From NCBI RefSeq assembly GCF_007748095.1, contig NZ_CP036287.1, positions 6,386,001 to 6,450,000 on the forward strand: a DNA stretch of 64,000 bases. The letters are read 5' to 3'. Below, in pieces: positions 26,549-35,545 of this stretch. Origin of the DNA: Engelhardtia mirabilis. GTDB taxonomy: Bacteria > Planctomycetota > UBA1135 > GCA-002686595. A program made the position numbers and the translations under genes. The notes under the pieces were generated by a model, which was not told the origin of the DNA, did not search any database, and was given only the letters and a program-made list of their open reading frames with translations. Position 1 is the stretch's first letter. Each line of letters opens with the position of its first letter.

Positions 26549-29500
26549 TCAGTTGCCGTTGATGTAGACCTCGAGGCCCTCGGTGGTGATCACCGGGAGG
26601 CCGCTCGAGTCACCGTAGAGCTGCCACTGCAGGTAGACGGTCGTCCCGACCAGGGCCTGGTTGTCGGGGACCTTGATGACCGCGACCGAGCCGGGGCCGT
26701 TGTAGAGCTCGAGGTCCTGGCTCACGAGCAGCTCGCAGCCGGGAGAGCCCCAGGGGGCGAGGCTGAGGGGCAGCTCGAAGCCGGACCACTGCTTGGCAGA
26801 GAAGCCGAGCATCAGGCGGCGCACCACGGCGTCGGTGTTGTTGACCACCACGCTGAGGTCGACGCCGGGGGCCGCGATCTGCTTGGTGTAGACGCCCGGT
26901 GCGCCCAGGCTGCCGGCGCAGGCCGAACCGAAGGTCGTCGCGGGGCGGTAGTAGTAGATCGAGCCCAGGGCCGACGTGTTCACGTTGCCGGCCAGGTCGC
27001 GGACCTGGACGTCGACGTGCTTGGTGCCGGTGGCCGTCGAGCCGCCGTAGGAGGTCAGGTTCCAGTTCGTCGTCGGTGCATAGGGCACCCAGGGGCCGAA
27101 GCTCCCGCCCTCGTTGCGAAGCCGCATCTGCGACAGACCCGAGTGCAGGTCGCTGGCGCCGATCGAGACGATCACGCTGGTGCTGGTCGTGCTCGTGATC
27201 TGGCTGACCTCGTTCCAGAAGGTCGGCGCGCCCACCGTCGGCGGCGTGACGTCGACCAGGAACGGCCCGGCGCTCGTGTACTCGGCGTCCCAGTTGCCCG
27301 CCTCGTCCACGGTGCGGATGTTGAACCAGCGCTCGATGCTCGAGGACCCGAAGGTCTCCGAGGTGCTGGTGACCGCGCCCAGGTCCTGGACGTTGGAGGG
27401 CGCGTTGGGCCCACCGTTGCTCCAGAACACCCCGTAACCCGCGACACCGGAGTGGGCGTCGGTGGCCGGGATCCACTGCACGTCGATCTCCGCGTCGTTG
27501 GTCCAGGTCCCGGTCAGGTGGCTGGTGGAGACCAGACCCGTGACCGTCGCCGGATCGACCGTGTCGATGAAGTAGGGACCGGCGGTGGCGTGGCTGGCGG
27601 ACCAGTTGCCGCTCTTGTCGACAGCGCGCAGGCTGAAGTACCAGCCCTGGCTCGAAGTCGCCATGACCTCGGAAGTCAGGGTCGTCGCGCCCAGGTCCAT
27701 GGTCGGCCCCGGGGCTCCGGTACCGTGCGAGACGAAGACGCCGTAGCCGGCAATGCCCGAGAGGTTGTCCGGCGCGTGGTTCCAGACGAAGTGCACGTCG
27801 TCCTGCGAGTACCACTGGTTCGTGAAGTGGCTCGAGGACTGCAGGTTGACGGGGATGCCGGGCCCGGTGCCGTCCACGGTCACGTCCACGCTCGCGCTGC
27901 GGTTCATGCCATTGTCGCTGTCCGCGTCGACGCTGAAGGTCTTGACGCCCTCCGAGGCCCAATCGACGGTCCAATCGACCTCGCGGGTCCAGCCGTGGCG
28001 CACGTTGCCCACGGTTGCCTGCCACCCCCCGTTGTTGTTCGGGTTGTCGGTCAGGTCGGCCAACTGCCCGTCGAGCAGCTCGGTCGTGGCGGCCAGGAGG
28101 TTCGCGCCCTCGGTGCCGGTGACGTTGAGCAGGACCGCCGAGGCCACGTGCTCCGTATTGCCGACGGTGGCGGTCACGACCACGTCCTCACCGGGCTTGA
28201 CGAAGACGTCGTCGGCGCCCACCGCGAGGCTGCCCGAGGGCGTGGTGTCGCCGTAGATGAAATGCACGGTGACGCTCATCTTGACGTTGGTCGAGGCCGA
28301 CACCGGGTGCACCTTCCAACGCCAGGTGCCCGGCGTGGGGTTGTTGACGGCGCGGATCTCGGTGTTGTTGATCGAGGACTGCTGGGCCAGGTAGTCGCCC
28401 TGGTCGATGGGGGCCGAGAAGGGCGCGTAGTCGAGCACCAGGTCGAAGTCGTTGACCAACGCCTGGGAGGCGCCGCCGCCGGACGCGGGCTCGATGTAGT
28501 GCATCACGACGACCACGCGCTCGACCGAATCGGAGACGGTGAACTCGTCCCAGGCCTGGTCGGACGAACCCAGGCCGAAGCCCCAGTTCAACCAACCGTG
28601 CTGGCTGTCGGTGTAGTTGGCGCGGTAGGCGTCGATGCGCCCGGCGCCGTAGGTGTCCAGGTGCGACGCGCTCGGGCTCGAGAGGGTTGCGTCGGCCTTG
28701 GTCAGGGCCGTGGCCATGACCAGCGAGGCCACGCGCTCGGGCCGGTAGCGCAGGAAGGCGTGGTGGTCGACGAGCTGCGCGACCACGCCTGTCACGTGGG
28801 GCGAGGCCATCGAGGTGCCGGTGCCGGCGTTGAAGCCGTTGCCGGTGTTCGCAGTCACCGAGACGATGCTGGTGCCCGGGGCGACCAGGTTCGGCTTCCA
28901 GCGGTTGTCGCCGGTCGGGCCGATGCTGGACGCGCTGCCGCCCAGCCACAGGCTGCCGGGCGCGCCGGAGCTGAGCGACTGGTAGGGCACGACGTTGCCG
29001 ACCGTGATCGCGTTCTTGGCCGAGGCCTCCTGACCCAGGGTCGAGGCGCCTGGACCTGAGTTGCCGGCCGCGAAGACGTAGACCTGGTTCTCGTTCCAGA
29101 CCTCTTCGTCCACCTCGCGGCTGTTGGCCTCGGAGCCGATCCAGCCGCCGTTGGTGGCGCCCGTGCCCCAGGAGTTGTTGATCACGTGGGGCGGCGGCGC
29201 GGTGGTCTGGCCGTCGCTCCAGTCGTCGCGCATGAGCGAGAAGCGCTGCTCGAGCGACGAGCCGCCGACGCCGATGCAGTTGTTGCCGGGGTTCGGGTTC
29301 TTCTCCATGAACTTCACGTTGCGGAAGGCGCGGTTCAGGGTGTCGCCCAGGCCCGGCGCGGCGCCGGAGAGCTCGCCCAGGGGCGCGCTCGGCGAACCGA
29401 TGATCGTGCCCGCCACGTGCGAGCCGTGGGGGCAGGTGTCGCTCCAGGCGCTCTGGCCCGTCAGGCTCCAGCCCAGGTACCAGGCGTGGTTCAGGGCCGA

Positions 29501-30610
29501 GTGGGCGATGTCGACGCCGGAGTCGATCTCGCCGGCGATGGCCTCGCCGCTCCAATCGCCGTCGTAGGTGGCGCGCACGTAGTCGGCGCCGAGCATCGGC
29601 ATCGAGTCGTCGTGCATCGGCAGGCTGGGCAGCTCGGGCTCGACGAACTCGACGAAGTCGCGCTCGACCAGGGCCAGGGCGTCCTCGGGGCTGGCCTGGA
29701 CGCGGAAGGCGCGGATGTTCGGCAGGTACTCGACAACCTCGAGGCCGAGGGCCTGGAGCTCGGCCTGTTGCCAGCCGTTCGACGTCCAGCGCTGGCCGCG
29801 AGCCTGCTCCGTGCGACGCACGTCCGGGCCGGCGACCTCCGTGGCCGCGACGGCCTGGACCACGGCCTCGGCGCCGCGGTCGTCGTCGAAGACCGAAACG
29901 ATCATCGGCACGCGCTCACCCGGCGCGACGTTCTGCAGCGACTCGGCCAGGGCCGGGTGCAGCTTCTGCCAGGGGCGCGCGAAGCCGAGCCAGTGCACGG
30001 CGGGGTGGTCGGTGAGCTGCGCCAGGGCGGCGTCGGTCAGGGCGACCGAGAAGGCCTGGTGCGGGCGGAAGGCGATCACCCGCGCGCCGGCGGCTTCGAG
30101 CTCGGCCATGCGTGCGGCGTTCACGCGCTTGTTCAGCATCACGTAGGCGTAGGTGACCGGCTCGGGCCGCCCGTCGGTGGAGCCGGAGAAGATCCGGTCG
30201 ACGAGGGCCGGGTCGACGCGCTCGCCCGCCGGCGGCCGGTAGGGGCCGGCGCTGAAGCCGAGGAAGAAGGGATCACCGGAGCCCTCGGCCACCAGCTCGT
30301 CGGCCAGGTCACCCGGGGCGTAGACGGCCCGCTGGGGCAGGGGCAGGTCGTCGGCGAAGTGCGCCGGCTCGATCCGCGGCAGGCCGCGGTCGATGCCCGC
30401 CTGGGGTGCCTCGACGGGACCTGAGGGCAGGACGCCGTCGACGACCAGGCGCGGAACGGCCGGCAGGGCGTCGAGGCTGGCGCTGGCCCCCTCGTTCTCC
30501 TGGGCGGCGAGGGCCAGGGGCGCGGTCAGGAGGACCGGAGCGGCGAGCAGCACGCTCGCGGCGAGGCCGCGGCGCTGGAAGACGAAGGGATGCGAGCGAT
30601 GGCGTGACAT
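26549..30610 (-). CDS. Large secreted subtilisin-like serine protease (S8)
   Basis: A 1353-residue exported protease with signal peptide VLLTAPLALAAQ. A propeptide-like region (about 30-340) is followed by an S8 catalytic domain: Asp in EIDSGVDIAH (about residue 362), His in CPHGSHVAGT (about 397), oxyanion Asn in VINNSWGTG and Ser in GTSMASPHVTG (about 600). Downstream are a P-domain-like sandwich, a CARDB-like segment and at least two fibronectin-like repeats marked by GYGVFVSHG and GYGVFWSNG. The last 150 residues are the small beta module common in secreted proteins of this group. It probably degrades proteins outside the cell or at its surface. The ATG at 30610 is chosen because it starts the signal peptide. 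The gene is divergent from an ECF sigma factor gene. Confidence 0.92.
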   Translation of the reverse strand: MSRHRSHPFVFQRRGLAASVLLAAPVLLTAPLALAAQENEGASASLDALPAVPRLVVDGVLPSGPVEAPQAGIDRGLPRIEPAHFADDLPLPQRAVYAPGDLADELVAEGSGDPFFLGFSAGPYRPPAGERVDPALVDRIFSGSTDGRPEPVTYAYVMLNKRVNAARMAELEAAGARVIAFRPHQAFSVALTDAALAQLTDHPAVHWLGFARPWQKLHPALAESLQNVAPGERVPMIVSVFDDDRGAEAVVQAVAATEVAGPDVRRTEQARGQRWTSNGWQQAELQALGLEVVEYLPNIRAFRVQASPEDALALVERDFVEFVEPELPSLPMHDDSMPMLGADYVRATYDGDWSGEAIAGEIDSGVDIAHSALNHAWYLGWSLTGQSAWSDTCPHGSHVAGTIIGSPSAPLGELSGAAPGLGDTLNRAFRNVKFMEKNPNPGNNCIGVGGSSLEQRFSLMRDDWSDGQTTAPPPHVINNSWGTGATNGGWIGSEANSREVDEEVWNENQVYVFAAGNSGPGASTLGQEASAKNAITVGNVVPYQSLSSGAPGSLWLGGSASSIGPTGDNRWKPNLVAPGTSIVSVTANTGNGFNAGTGTSMASPHVTGVVAQLVDHHAFLRYRPERVASLVMATALTKADATLSSPSASHLDTYGAGRIDAYRANYTDSQHGWLNWGFGLGSSDQAWDEFTVSDSVERVVVVMHYIEPASGGGASQALVNDFDLVLDYAPFSAPIDQGDYLAQQSSINNTEIRAVNNPTPGTWRWKVHPVSASTNVKMSVTVHFIYGDTTPSGSLAVGADDVFVKPGEDVVVTATVGNTEHVASAVLLNVTGTEGANLLAATTELLDGQLADLTDNPNNNGGWQATVGNVRHGWTREVDWTVDWASEGVKTFSVDADSDNGMNRSASVDVTVDGTGPGIPVNLQSSSHFTNQWYSQDDVHFVWNHAPDNLSGIAGYGVFVSHGTGAPGPTMDLGATTLTSEVMATSSQGWYFSLRAVDKSGNWSASHATAGPYFIDTVDPATVTGLVSTSHLTGTWTNDAEIDVQWIPATDAHSGVAGYGVFWSNGGPNAPSNVQDLGAVTSTSETFGSSSIERWFNIRTVDEAGNWDAEYTSAGPFLVDVTPPTVGAPTFWNEVSQITSTTSTSVIVSIGASDLHSGLSQMRLRNEGGSFGPWVPYAPTTNWNLTSYGGSTATGTKHVDVQVRDLAGNVNTSALGSIYYYRPATTFGSACAGSLGAPGVYTKQIAAPGVDLSVVVNNTDAVVRRLMLGFSAKQWSGFELPLSLAPWGSPGCELLVSQDLELYNGPGSVAVIKVPDNQALVGTTVYLQWQLYGDSSGLPVITTEGLEVYINGN

Positions 30611-30938
30611 GGCTTCGAGGGGGTGCTGGGTCGGTTGGAGGTAGGTGGATCGCCCGGAAGGCGGGCGTTGATCGGTGTGGGGCCGCCTCAGGGCCCACCG
30701 CTCCACGCCGCAGGGCCCCGCCGCGCCCGACACGCTTTCGCGCGATTCCTCGCGCCGCTGACCCGATTGCCCGCGCGATGCCGGGCGCTCCCCCGGGGCT
30801 CCTGGGGGACTCCTGGGCCTCGATAGCCGCCCATTCGGTCGCCGCCGAGGCCCCGGGCTGTTCGCCAGCCCCCCACCGGCGCGTTGGAAGCCGCTGTCCG
30901 AGCTACGATTCCCTGGCCCCCGCCCGCCCCACGCCCCC
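30611..30938. other. Divergent promoter region between subtilase and sigma factor
   Basis: About 330 bp separate the starts of the subtilase (minus) and the ECF sigma factor (plus), so both promoters must be here. I see no clear paired -35/-10 elements or repeat by eye. Confidence 0.4.
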
Positions 30939-31529
30939 ATGGCCTCCCAGCTCACCTCCGAACAGGTCACCCAGCTCCTCGAACGCGTCCGCGGCGGCGG
31001 CGACGAGGCCCTGGGCGAGCTGCTGCCGGCGCTCTACGACGAGCTGCGCCGCATGGCCGCGGGCCAGCTCCGCAAGGAGCGCGCCAACCACACCCTGCAG
31101 CCCACCGCCCTGGTCCACGAGGCCTGGTTCAAGCTGGTCGACCAGCGCTCGCGGGACTGGCAGAACCGGGCCCACTTCCTGGCCATCGCCGCGACCGCGA
31201 TGCGGCGGATCCTGGTGCACCACGCCGAGGCCGTGGGCGCCAAGAAGCGCGGCGGCGATCGCGACCGGGTGACCCTGGTCGACGCGCCCGCGGAGCTGGC
31301 CGGGTCCGATTCGCTCGACATCCTGGCCCTGGACGAAGCCCTGACGCGCCTCGCCGAGAGGGACCCGCGCAAGGCCCAGATCGTCGAGCAACGCTTCTTC
31401 GCCGGGCTCTCCAACGCCGAGGTCGCCGAAGCCATGGGCGTCACCGAACGCACGGTCGAGCGCGACTGGCGCATGGCGAGGGCGTGGCTCCGCAAGGAGC
31501 TCGAGCGCGACGGCACCGCGGGGGAGTAG
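30939..31529 (+). CDS. ECF-type RNA polymerase sigma factor (TIGR02999-like)
   Basis: A 196-residue sigma factor. Region 2 includes LLPALYDELRRMAAGQL, the signature HTLQPTALVHEAWFKLV and FLAIAATAMRRILVHHA. Region 4 has an intact helix-turn-helix, GLSNAEVAEAMGVTERTVERDWRMARAWL. This group of ECF factors is abundant in planctomycetes and is usually paired with a Ser/Thr kinase gene, but here the next plus-strand gene is absent and the neighbours are minus-strand, so it is an orphan. It starts 328 bp from the divergent subtilase, a possible target. No anti-sigma factor gene is visible. Confidence 0.92.
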   Translation: MASQLTSEQVTQLLERVRGGGDEALGELLPALYDELRRMAAGQLRKERANHTLQPTALVHEAWFKLVDQRSRDWQNRAHFLAIAATAMRRILVHHAEAVGAKKRGGDRDRVTLVDAPAELAGSDSLDILALDEALTRLAERDPRKAQIVEQRFFAGLSNAEVAEAMGVTERTVERDWRMARAWLRKELERDGTAGE

Positions 31530-31561
31530 CAATACGGCAATCCGGTGGGGCACCGTATTGC
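31529..31561. terminator. Hairpin between convergent sigma factor and subtilase genes
   Basis: GCAATACGG (31529-31537) pairs perfectly with CCGTATTGC (31553-31561) across a 15-nt loop. The stem begins in the last base of the sigma factor stop codon and lies 31 bp from the end of the minus-strand subtilase, so it could serve both transcripts. Confidence 0.55.
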
Positions 31562-31591
31562 GGGCAAACGGATGTGGGTGCGAATGGGTAC

Positions 31592-33292
31592 TCAGGGTGT
31601 CCCGAGTAGCACCGGGCCACCGTGGGCTCGAACCGTCAGCATCCGGTTGCCCAGGCCACTCGCGGTGACCGCTTCGAGGCTCGCGCTGCCCGCCCAGAGG
31701 TTGAGCACGCCATCCTCGGGCGTCTCGGCGACGGCCTTGGGCAGCCCGTCCGTCGAGCTGGAGCTCATCGACCAGGGGCTGGCGGCCGCGCCGTAGACGA
31801 GCGTCCCCAGCGTCGGAGCGGCCCACACTCCGAGGGCGCGGTGCACGTCGAGGATGCCGCCGGTCACCGTCTTGCCGGCCAGGGTCGGCTGTGGGCGGGC
31901 GGCATTCATGATGCGGCCCTTCACCCGCCACCACTCGAGCTCCGGATAGCGCGACATGATCAGCCCTACCGCACCCGCGACGTGCGGGGCCGCCATGGAA
32001 GTCCCGCTCGCGTAGCCGTAGGTGCCGCCGGTGATCGTGCTGTAGACCTGGTACCCCGGAGCGCCGATGTCGACCGTCGTCGCGCCGAAGCTCGAGTCGA
32101 AGCCACCGAAGAGCCCTGCGGTCGCGATGTCCCCGTCGCTCTCGATCGCTGCCACGGAGATGATGTTCGCGAGGTCGATGCCGTCGGGGTAGTGGGGTGT
32201 GACGTCGTTGTCGTTCCCCACGTTGCCCGCCGACGCGACGAAGACGTGCCCAAAGGCCTGCGAGGCGAGGACCTCGTCGTGCTCGACCTGGCTGAAGCTG
32301 CTCCTGCCGTAGCTGTGATTCGACACCCGGGCGCCATTGGCCACCGCGTAGTCGAAGGCCAGCACCGTGTTGACCAGCTTGTCACAGTCGTCCGGATCCT
32401 GGCACTTCAGGGCCATCAGGCCGCACTGCCAGTTGACGCCGACGACGCCGAGGGAGTTGTTGCCCTTCGCACCGATCGTGCCAGCGACGTGGGTACCGTG
32501 GTCGGAGCAGCCCGGACTCGGGTCGTTGTCGCCGGGAGCCGAGCCCCAACATGCCGTGACGGCGCCGGTCCAGTCGACGCATTGGGACATGTCGCTGAAG
32601 TCCCAGCCGTCCACGTCGTCGACGTAGCCATTGCCGTCGTCGTCGATGCCGTTGTCCGCCACCTCCGCCGGATTCGTCCAGTGGTTCGCCGCCAGGTCCT
32701 CATGGTCGTACTCGAATCCGGAGTCGACCACCGCGATCGTGATCCCCGCGCTGCCCCGGTGCTCGTCCCAGGCGAACTCGGCATTCGACCCTCCGGCGTA
32801 GTCGTACCGGTCCTGCATGCCCCAGAGTGTGTAGTCGACGAAGGAGGGGTCGTTGGAGTCGAGATCCCGCCGTGCCCGATAGTTGGGCTGCGCGTAGAGG
32901 GTTTCCGGGTGGTCCAGGTAGCGCTCGATCGTCTGCTCCACGGCGTAGCGATCGACGCGCACGAGGTACAGGTCGGGAACCAGGCGCGAGGCCCACAGGA
33001 CGTCGCCGATCCCCGCCATCGCGTGGGCCGCCTCGCGCGCCGCCGTCGACGCGCCGGGAAGGAAGCGGACAAAGGCAGTCTCGGGGTCGTAGATGCCCGG
33101 CTCGATCACCCGAAACGACTGCCTGTCGTAGACCGGGGGCTCGTCGAGGATCCAATCCAATCTCGGCTCGAGTCCGGGCACGTCGCGGCGGACCGCTTCG
33201 GCGCGCGATAGCTGGTAGACCTGAGCCCAGGCGCCCGAGGCGAGCAGCAGCAGCCCGCCGAAGGCCGGCGGGAGGAGACGGGTGGAGTTCAT
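31592..33292 (-). CDS. Secreted subtilisin-like serine protease (S8)
   Basis: A 566-residue exported protease with signal peptide ending ASGAWAQ. A propeptide of about 130 residues precedes the S8 domain: Asp in VVDSGFEYDHED (about residue 187), His in DHGTHVAGT (about 266), Asn in VSNHSYGRS and Ser in GTSMAAPHVAG (about 431). A Ca2+-loop-like stretch DDDGNGYVDDVDGWDF lies after the Asp. After the catalytic domain there are only about 110 residues, with no long repeat region, unlike the subtilase at 26549-30610. It is the last gene of a run of closely spaced minus-strand genes for exported proteins, so coordinated expression is likely. Confidence 0.92.
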   Translation of the reverse strand: MNSTRLLPPAFGGLLLLASGAWAQVYQLSRAEAVRRDVPGLEPRLDWILDEPPVYDRQSFRVIEPGIYDPETAFVRFLPGASTAAREAAHAMAGIGDVLWASRLVPDLYLVRVDRYAVEQTIERYLDHPETLYAQPNYRARRDLDSNDPSFVDYTLWGMQDRYDYAGGSNAEFAWDEHRGSAGITIAVVDSGFEYDHEDLAANHWTNPAEVADNGIDDDGNGYVDDVDGWDFSDMSQCVDWTGAVTACWGSAPGDNDPSPGCSDHGTHVAGTIGAKGNNSLGVVGVNWQCGLMALKCQDPDDCDKLVNTVLAFDYAVANGARVSNHSYGRSSFSQVEHDEVLASQAFGHVFVASAGNVGNDNDVTPHYPDGIDLANIISVAAIESDGDIATAGLFGGFDSSFGATTVDIGAPGYQVYSTITGGTYGYASGTSMAAPHVAGAVGLIMSRYPELEWWRVKGRIMNAARPQPTLAGKTVTGGILDVHRALGVWAAPTLGTLVYGAAASPWSMSSSSTDGLPKAVAETPEDGVLNLWAGSASLEAVTASGLGNRMLTVRAHGGPVLLGTP

Positions 33293-33348
33293 GTCCGTGA
33301 TCCGGTGCAGCGAGAAGAGGAGCGGGGAGGCGGGGAGGCCGCCTCGCC

Positions 33349-33543
33349 CTACTTGACGACCACGACGCCTGCGGACGTGTCGTTGTTCATGAGCCCGGCG
33401 GGCACTTCGATCGCCGGCGGAGCGGGCTGCCCGGGCCGGACCTCGTCGTCGTCACCGTTGCCCACGATGATGTAGCTGACGGGCGCACCCATTCGGTGCC
33501 GCGCACCGACCTGCTGGTCGACCAACCGGTTGGTGTGCGGCAC
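33349..33543 (-). CDS. Possible small protein of unknown function
   Basis: A 64-residue open frame, possibly starting later at the internal Met in HRMGAPVSYI. It sits between two secreted-protein genes with 44 and 56 bp gaps on the same strand. It has an acidic GNGDDDE stretch and ends SAGVVVVK. There is no signal peptide and I recognise no family. It could be spurious; position within the operon is the only support. Confidence 0.3.
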   Translation of the reverse strand: MPHTNRLVDQQVGARHRMGAPVSYIIVGNGDDDEVRPGQPAPPAIEVPAGLMNNDTSAGVVVVK

Positions 33544-33587
33544 CGTACCTGCCGTACCTGGTCGTCGAACTCACCGGAGTGCAGCCC

Positions 33588-35534
33588 TCACCGTGTGAGG
33601 ATCGTCGCCCCGTCCAGGGCCTGGATCAGCGTCGGAAAGTCGAGGACCAGGGGAGTGGACTGACCGCTGACGCCACCCTTGTAGGTGCCCGACTCCAGCT
33701 TGAGCGCGATGGGCGACCAGGACGTCCCGAGCGACAGCGGCGTCGTCGCGGGGAACGACAGCACTTGTCTCGCGTCGGACGGGTCCGTGTAGCCGTGCAG
33801 GATCCACTTCTCGGGGAGCGGCTGCGCGGCGATCTCGAGGCTCGCGACGTTCTTCCAGAAGGGGTCGAGGTCCGTGCCCTGCATGACCGGCGCGCTGCCG
33901 CTGTTGGACAGGATCATCTTCCCTCCGGACCACGACTCGTCCTCGTAGAGCTCCACCACCATGCCCGGAGGCAGCTTCCAACTGAAGCTCTGGACCACGT
34001 TGGAGAAGTCGCAGACGGTCCCGAAGAACCCCCCACAGGGTCCGGGCAGGGTCGAGAAGTGGGCCCAATCCTCGAAGAGGTGATCGGCGAAGGTCCACTC
34101 GACCCGATACCCCCCGAAGTTCGGCTCCGAGTACAGCACGACGTGGGCCGTCTCGTTCGTGGCCGGAAGGAACGGGTCGCGCGGATTGTGGTATTCGCCG
34201 AAGGCAACGTAGTCCTGCTGGGTCAGCGGAGTGGTCGCGGCGTTGTAGTTGTAGACACCGACGGCGTAGTGCTCGACCGTATAGACGAGTAGCTCCCCCT
34301 CGGGGCTGACCCAGACGGTCGATCCGGCGTTGAAGTTGCCGCAGTACGCGTCCTGATCGTTCAAGACGTTGAGAGTCGCCTCCACGTCGTCGGCCGCCGA
34401 TTGGAACCCTGCTGCCGAGGCCAGCTCGAGAAGATAGGTCGCCGCTACGCCCGGGCCGGCCGGTTCCGAGTCCACGTAATACACCGCCAGGATGTCCGTT
34501 CCCCTCAACACCGGCGCGAGGTTGGTGTTGTTCCACATCCCGGCCAGGTAGATCCCGCCGGCATCCTGGAGCAACGCGTAGTTGTTGAAGGATCCGAAGA
34601 GGTCGTTGTCGCTCAGGAAATCTCCGAAGAGCGAAGTCCAGAAGTTCTTCGCCTCGACGATGATCGTCGCGTTCGTGACCCAGGGTGGCCAGAAGAGTGC
34701 AGCCCATGGATCCACAGTCGGTGGATCCAGATCGCCGGTGCACTGTCCACCGACCATGCTCCCCGAGCAGTAGTCCGACGCGGGATGAGGCCAGTCGTGA
34801 GGAGCACTGTTCGTCCGGACGTGTGCGAGGGTAGTGATGTCATCACCGATGGTCTCGAACCAGTAGAGCGCTCCGAATTCCACCGCCGCCATGAGGAGGT
34901 AGCTGCCGTCGGCGCGTTGGATGAAGCCGACTGCGCCGACGTTGTTCCCCCCTGAGGGCATCACGAGATTCTGCTGCCCGGCCACCGAGGTGTTCAGGTC
35001 CACGAGCTGAGGCGCGATCGGGTTCGAGATGTCGTAGATCTCGACGTAGCCACCCGTGTACGGCACCGCCAGATAGTCTCCGGCAGCCTGCATGCCGCCA
35101 GGATGAAAGTGGTCGACCTCTTTCCACCAGACGACCTCGTCGCCGCCGAAGGGCGGGCTGACGACGACGTTCACACCGCTCACGAGTCGATTGCTGCGAA
35201 GGCGCGACGATCCGAGGAGGTCGGCCGACTGGATCTTTACCGCTGCGAGTGTCGGCGTCCCGCCGGAACCCGACGAGGCGCTGACGTAGAGCACACGCGC
35301 CGCGGGGTCGGGATGTCGGGCGATCCCCTGGAAGTGCGACGCCTTGTTGTCGAGGAGAGGACCCGGCAGCGGCATCGCGCCCCTCCAGAAGGCCATCGGA
35401 GTCGGCTGCGAGTCCAGGGCTTCGATCTGGGCGACAACGTCGTGGGCCACGGGCCCCTGGGCGGCCAGGACCGGCGTGGTGCCCAGCAGGAGCGCACCGA
35501 GCGCGGCGCGCAGGAGCTTGGGAGAGCGCCTCAT
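33588..35534 (-). CDS. Exported protein with beta/gamma-crystallin-like domain
   Basis: A 648-residue exported protein with signal peptide ending PVLAAQG. The first 450 residues look like a beta-propeller with LVIVD-like units (YTGGYVEIYDISNP, GTDILAVYYVD). Around residues 465-565 are two Greek-key motifs of the beta/gamma-crystallin type, LYSEPNFGGYRVEW and LYEDESWSGGKMIL, each with aromatic-x4-aromatic-x-Gly and a following Ser-rich segment (FSNVVQSFSW, WKNVASLEI) where such domains bind Ca2+. An alternative GTG at 35549 overlaps the TGA of the upstream collagen-like gene, so translation is probably coupled whichever start is used. Likely a Ca2+-binding extracellular protein. Confidence 0.8.
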   Translation of the reverse strand: MRRSPKLLRAALGALLLGTTPVLAAQGPVAHDVVAQIEALDSQPTPMAFWRGAMPLPGPLLDNKASHFQGIARHPDPAARVLYVSASSGSGGTPTLAAVKIQSADLLGSSRLRSNRLVSGVNVVVSPPFGGDEVVWWKEVDHFHPGGMQAAGDYLAVPYTGGYVEIYDISNPIAPQLVDLNTSVAGQQNLVMPSGGNNVGAVGFIQRADGSYLLMAAVEFGALYWFETIGDDITTLAHVRTNSAPHDWPHPASDYCSGSMVGGQCTGDLDPPTVDPWAALFWPPWVTNATIIVEAKNFWTSLFGDFLSDNDLFGSFNNYALLQDAGGIYLAGMWNNTNLAPVLRGTDILAVYYVDSEPAGPGVAATYLLELASAAGFQSAADDVEATLNVLNDQDAYCGNFNAGSTVWVSPEGELLVYTVEHYAVGVYNYNAATTPLTQQDYVAFGEYHNPRDPFLPATNETAHVVLYSEPNFGGYRVEWTFADHLFEDWAHFSTLPGPCGGFFGTVCDFSNVVQSFSWKLPPGMVVELYEDESWSGGKMILSNSGSAPVMQGTDLDPFWKNVASLEIAAQPLPEKWILHGYTDPSDARQVLSFPATTPLSLGTSWSPIALKLESGTYKGGVSGQSTPLVLDFPTLIQALDGATILTR

Positions 35535-35545
35535 CGTCGACGCCC

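Noticed and set aside
23840..29059. 1739-residue plus-strand frame
   Set aside because: Antisense to both the VWA protein and the large subtilase; long absence of stops is explained by GC content.
33571..34743. Alternative minus-strand frame within the crystallin-like gene
   Set aside because: Overlaps a frame with a signal peptide and beta/gamma-crystallin motifs; its own translation is Arg-rich and featureless.
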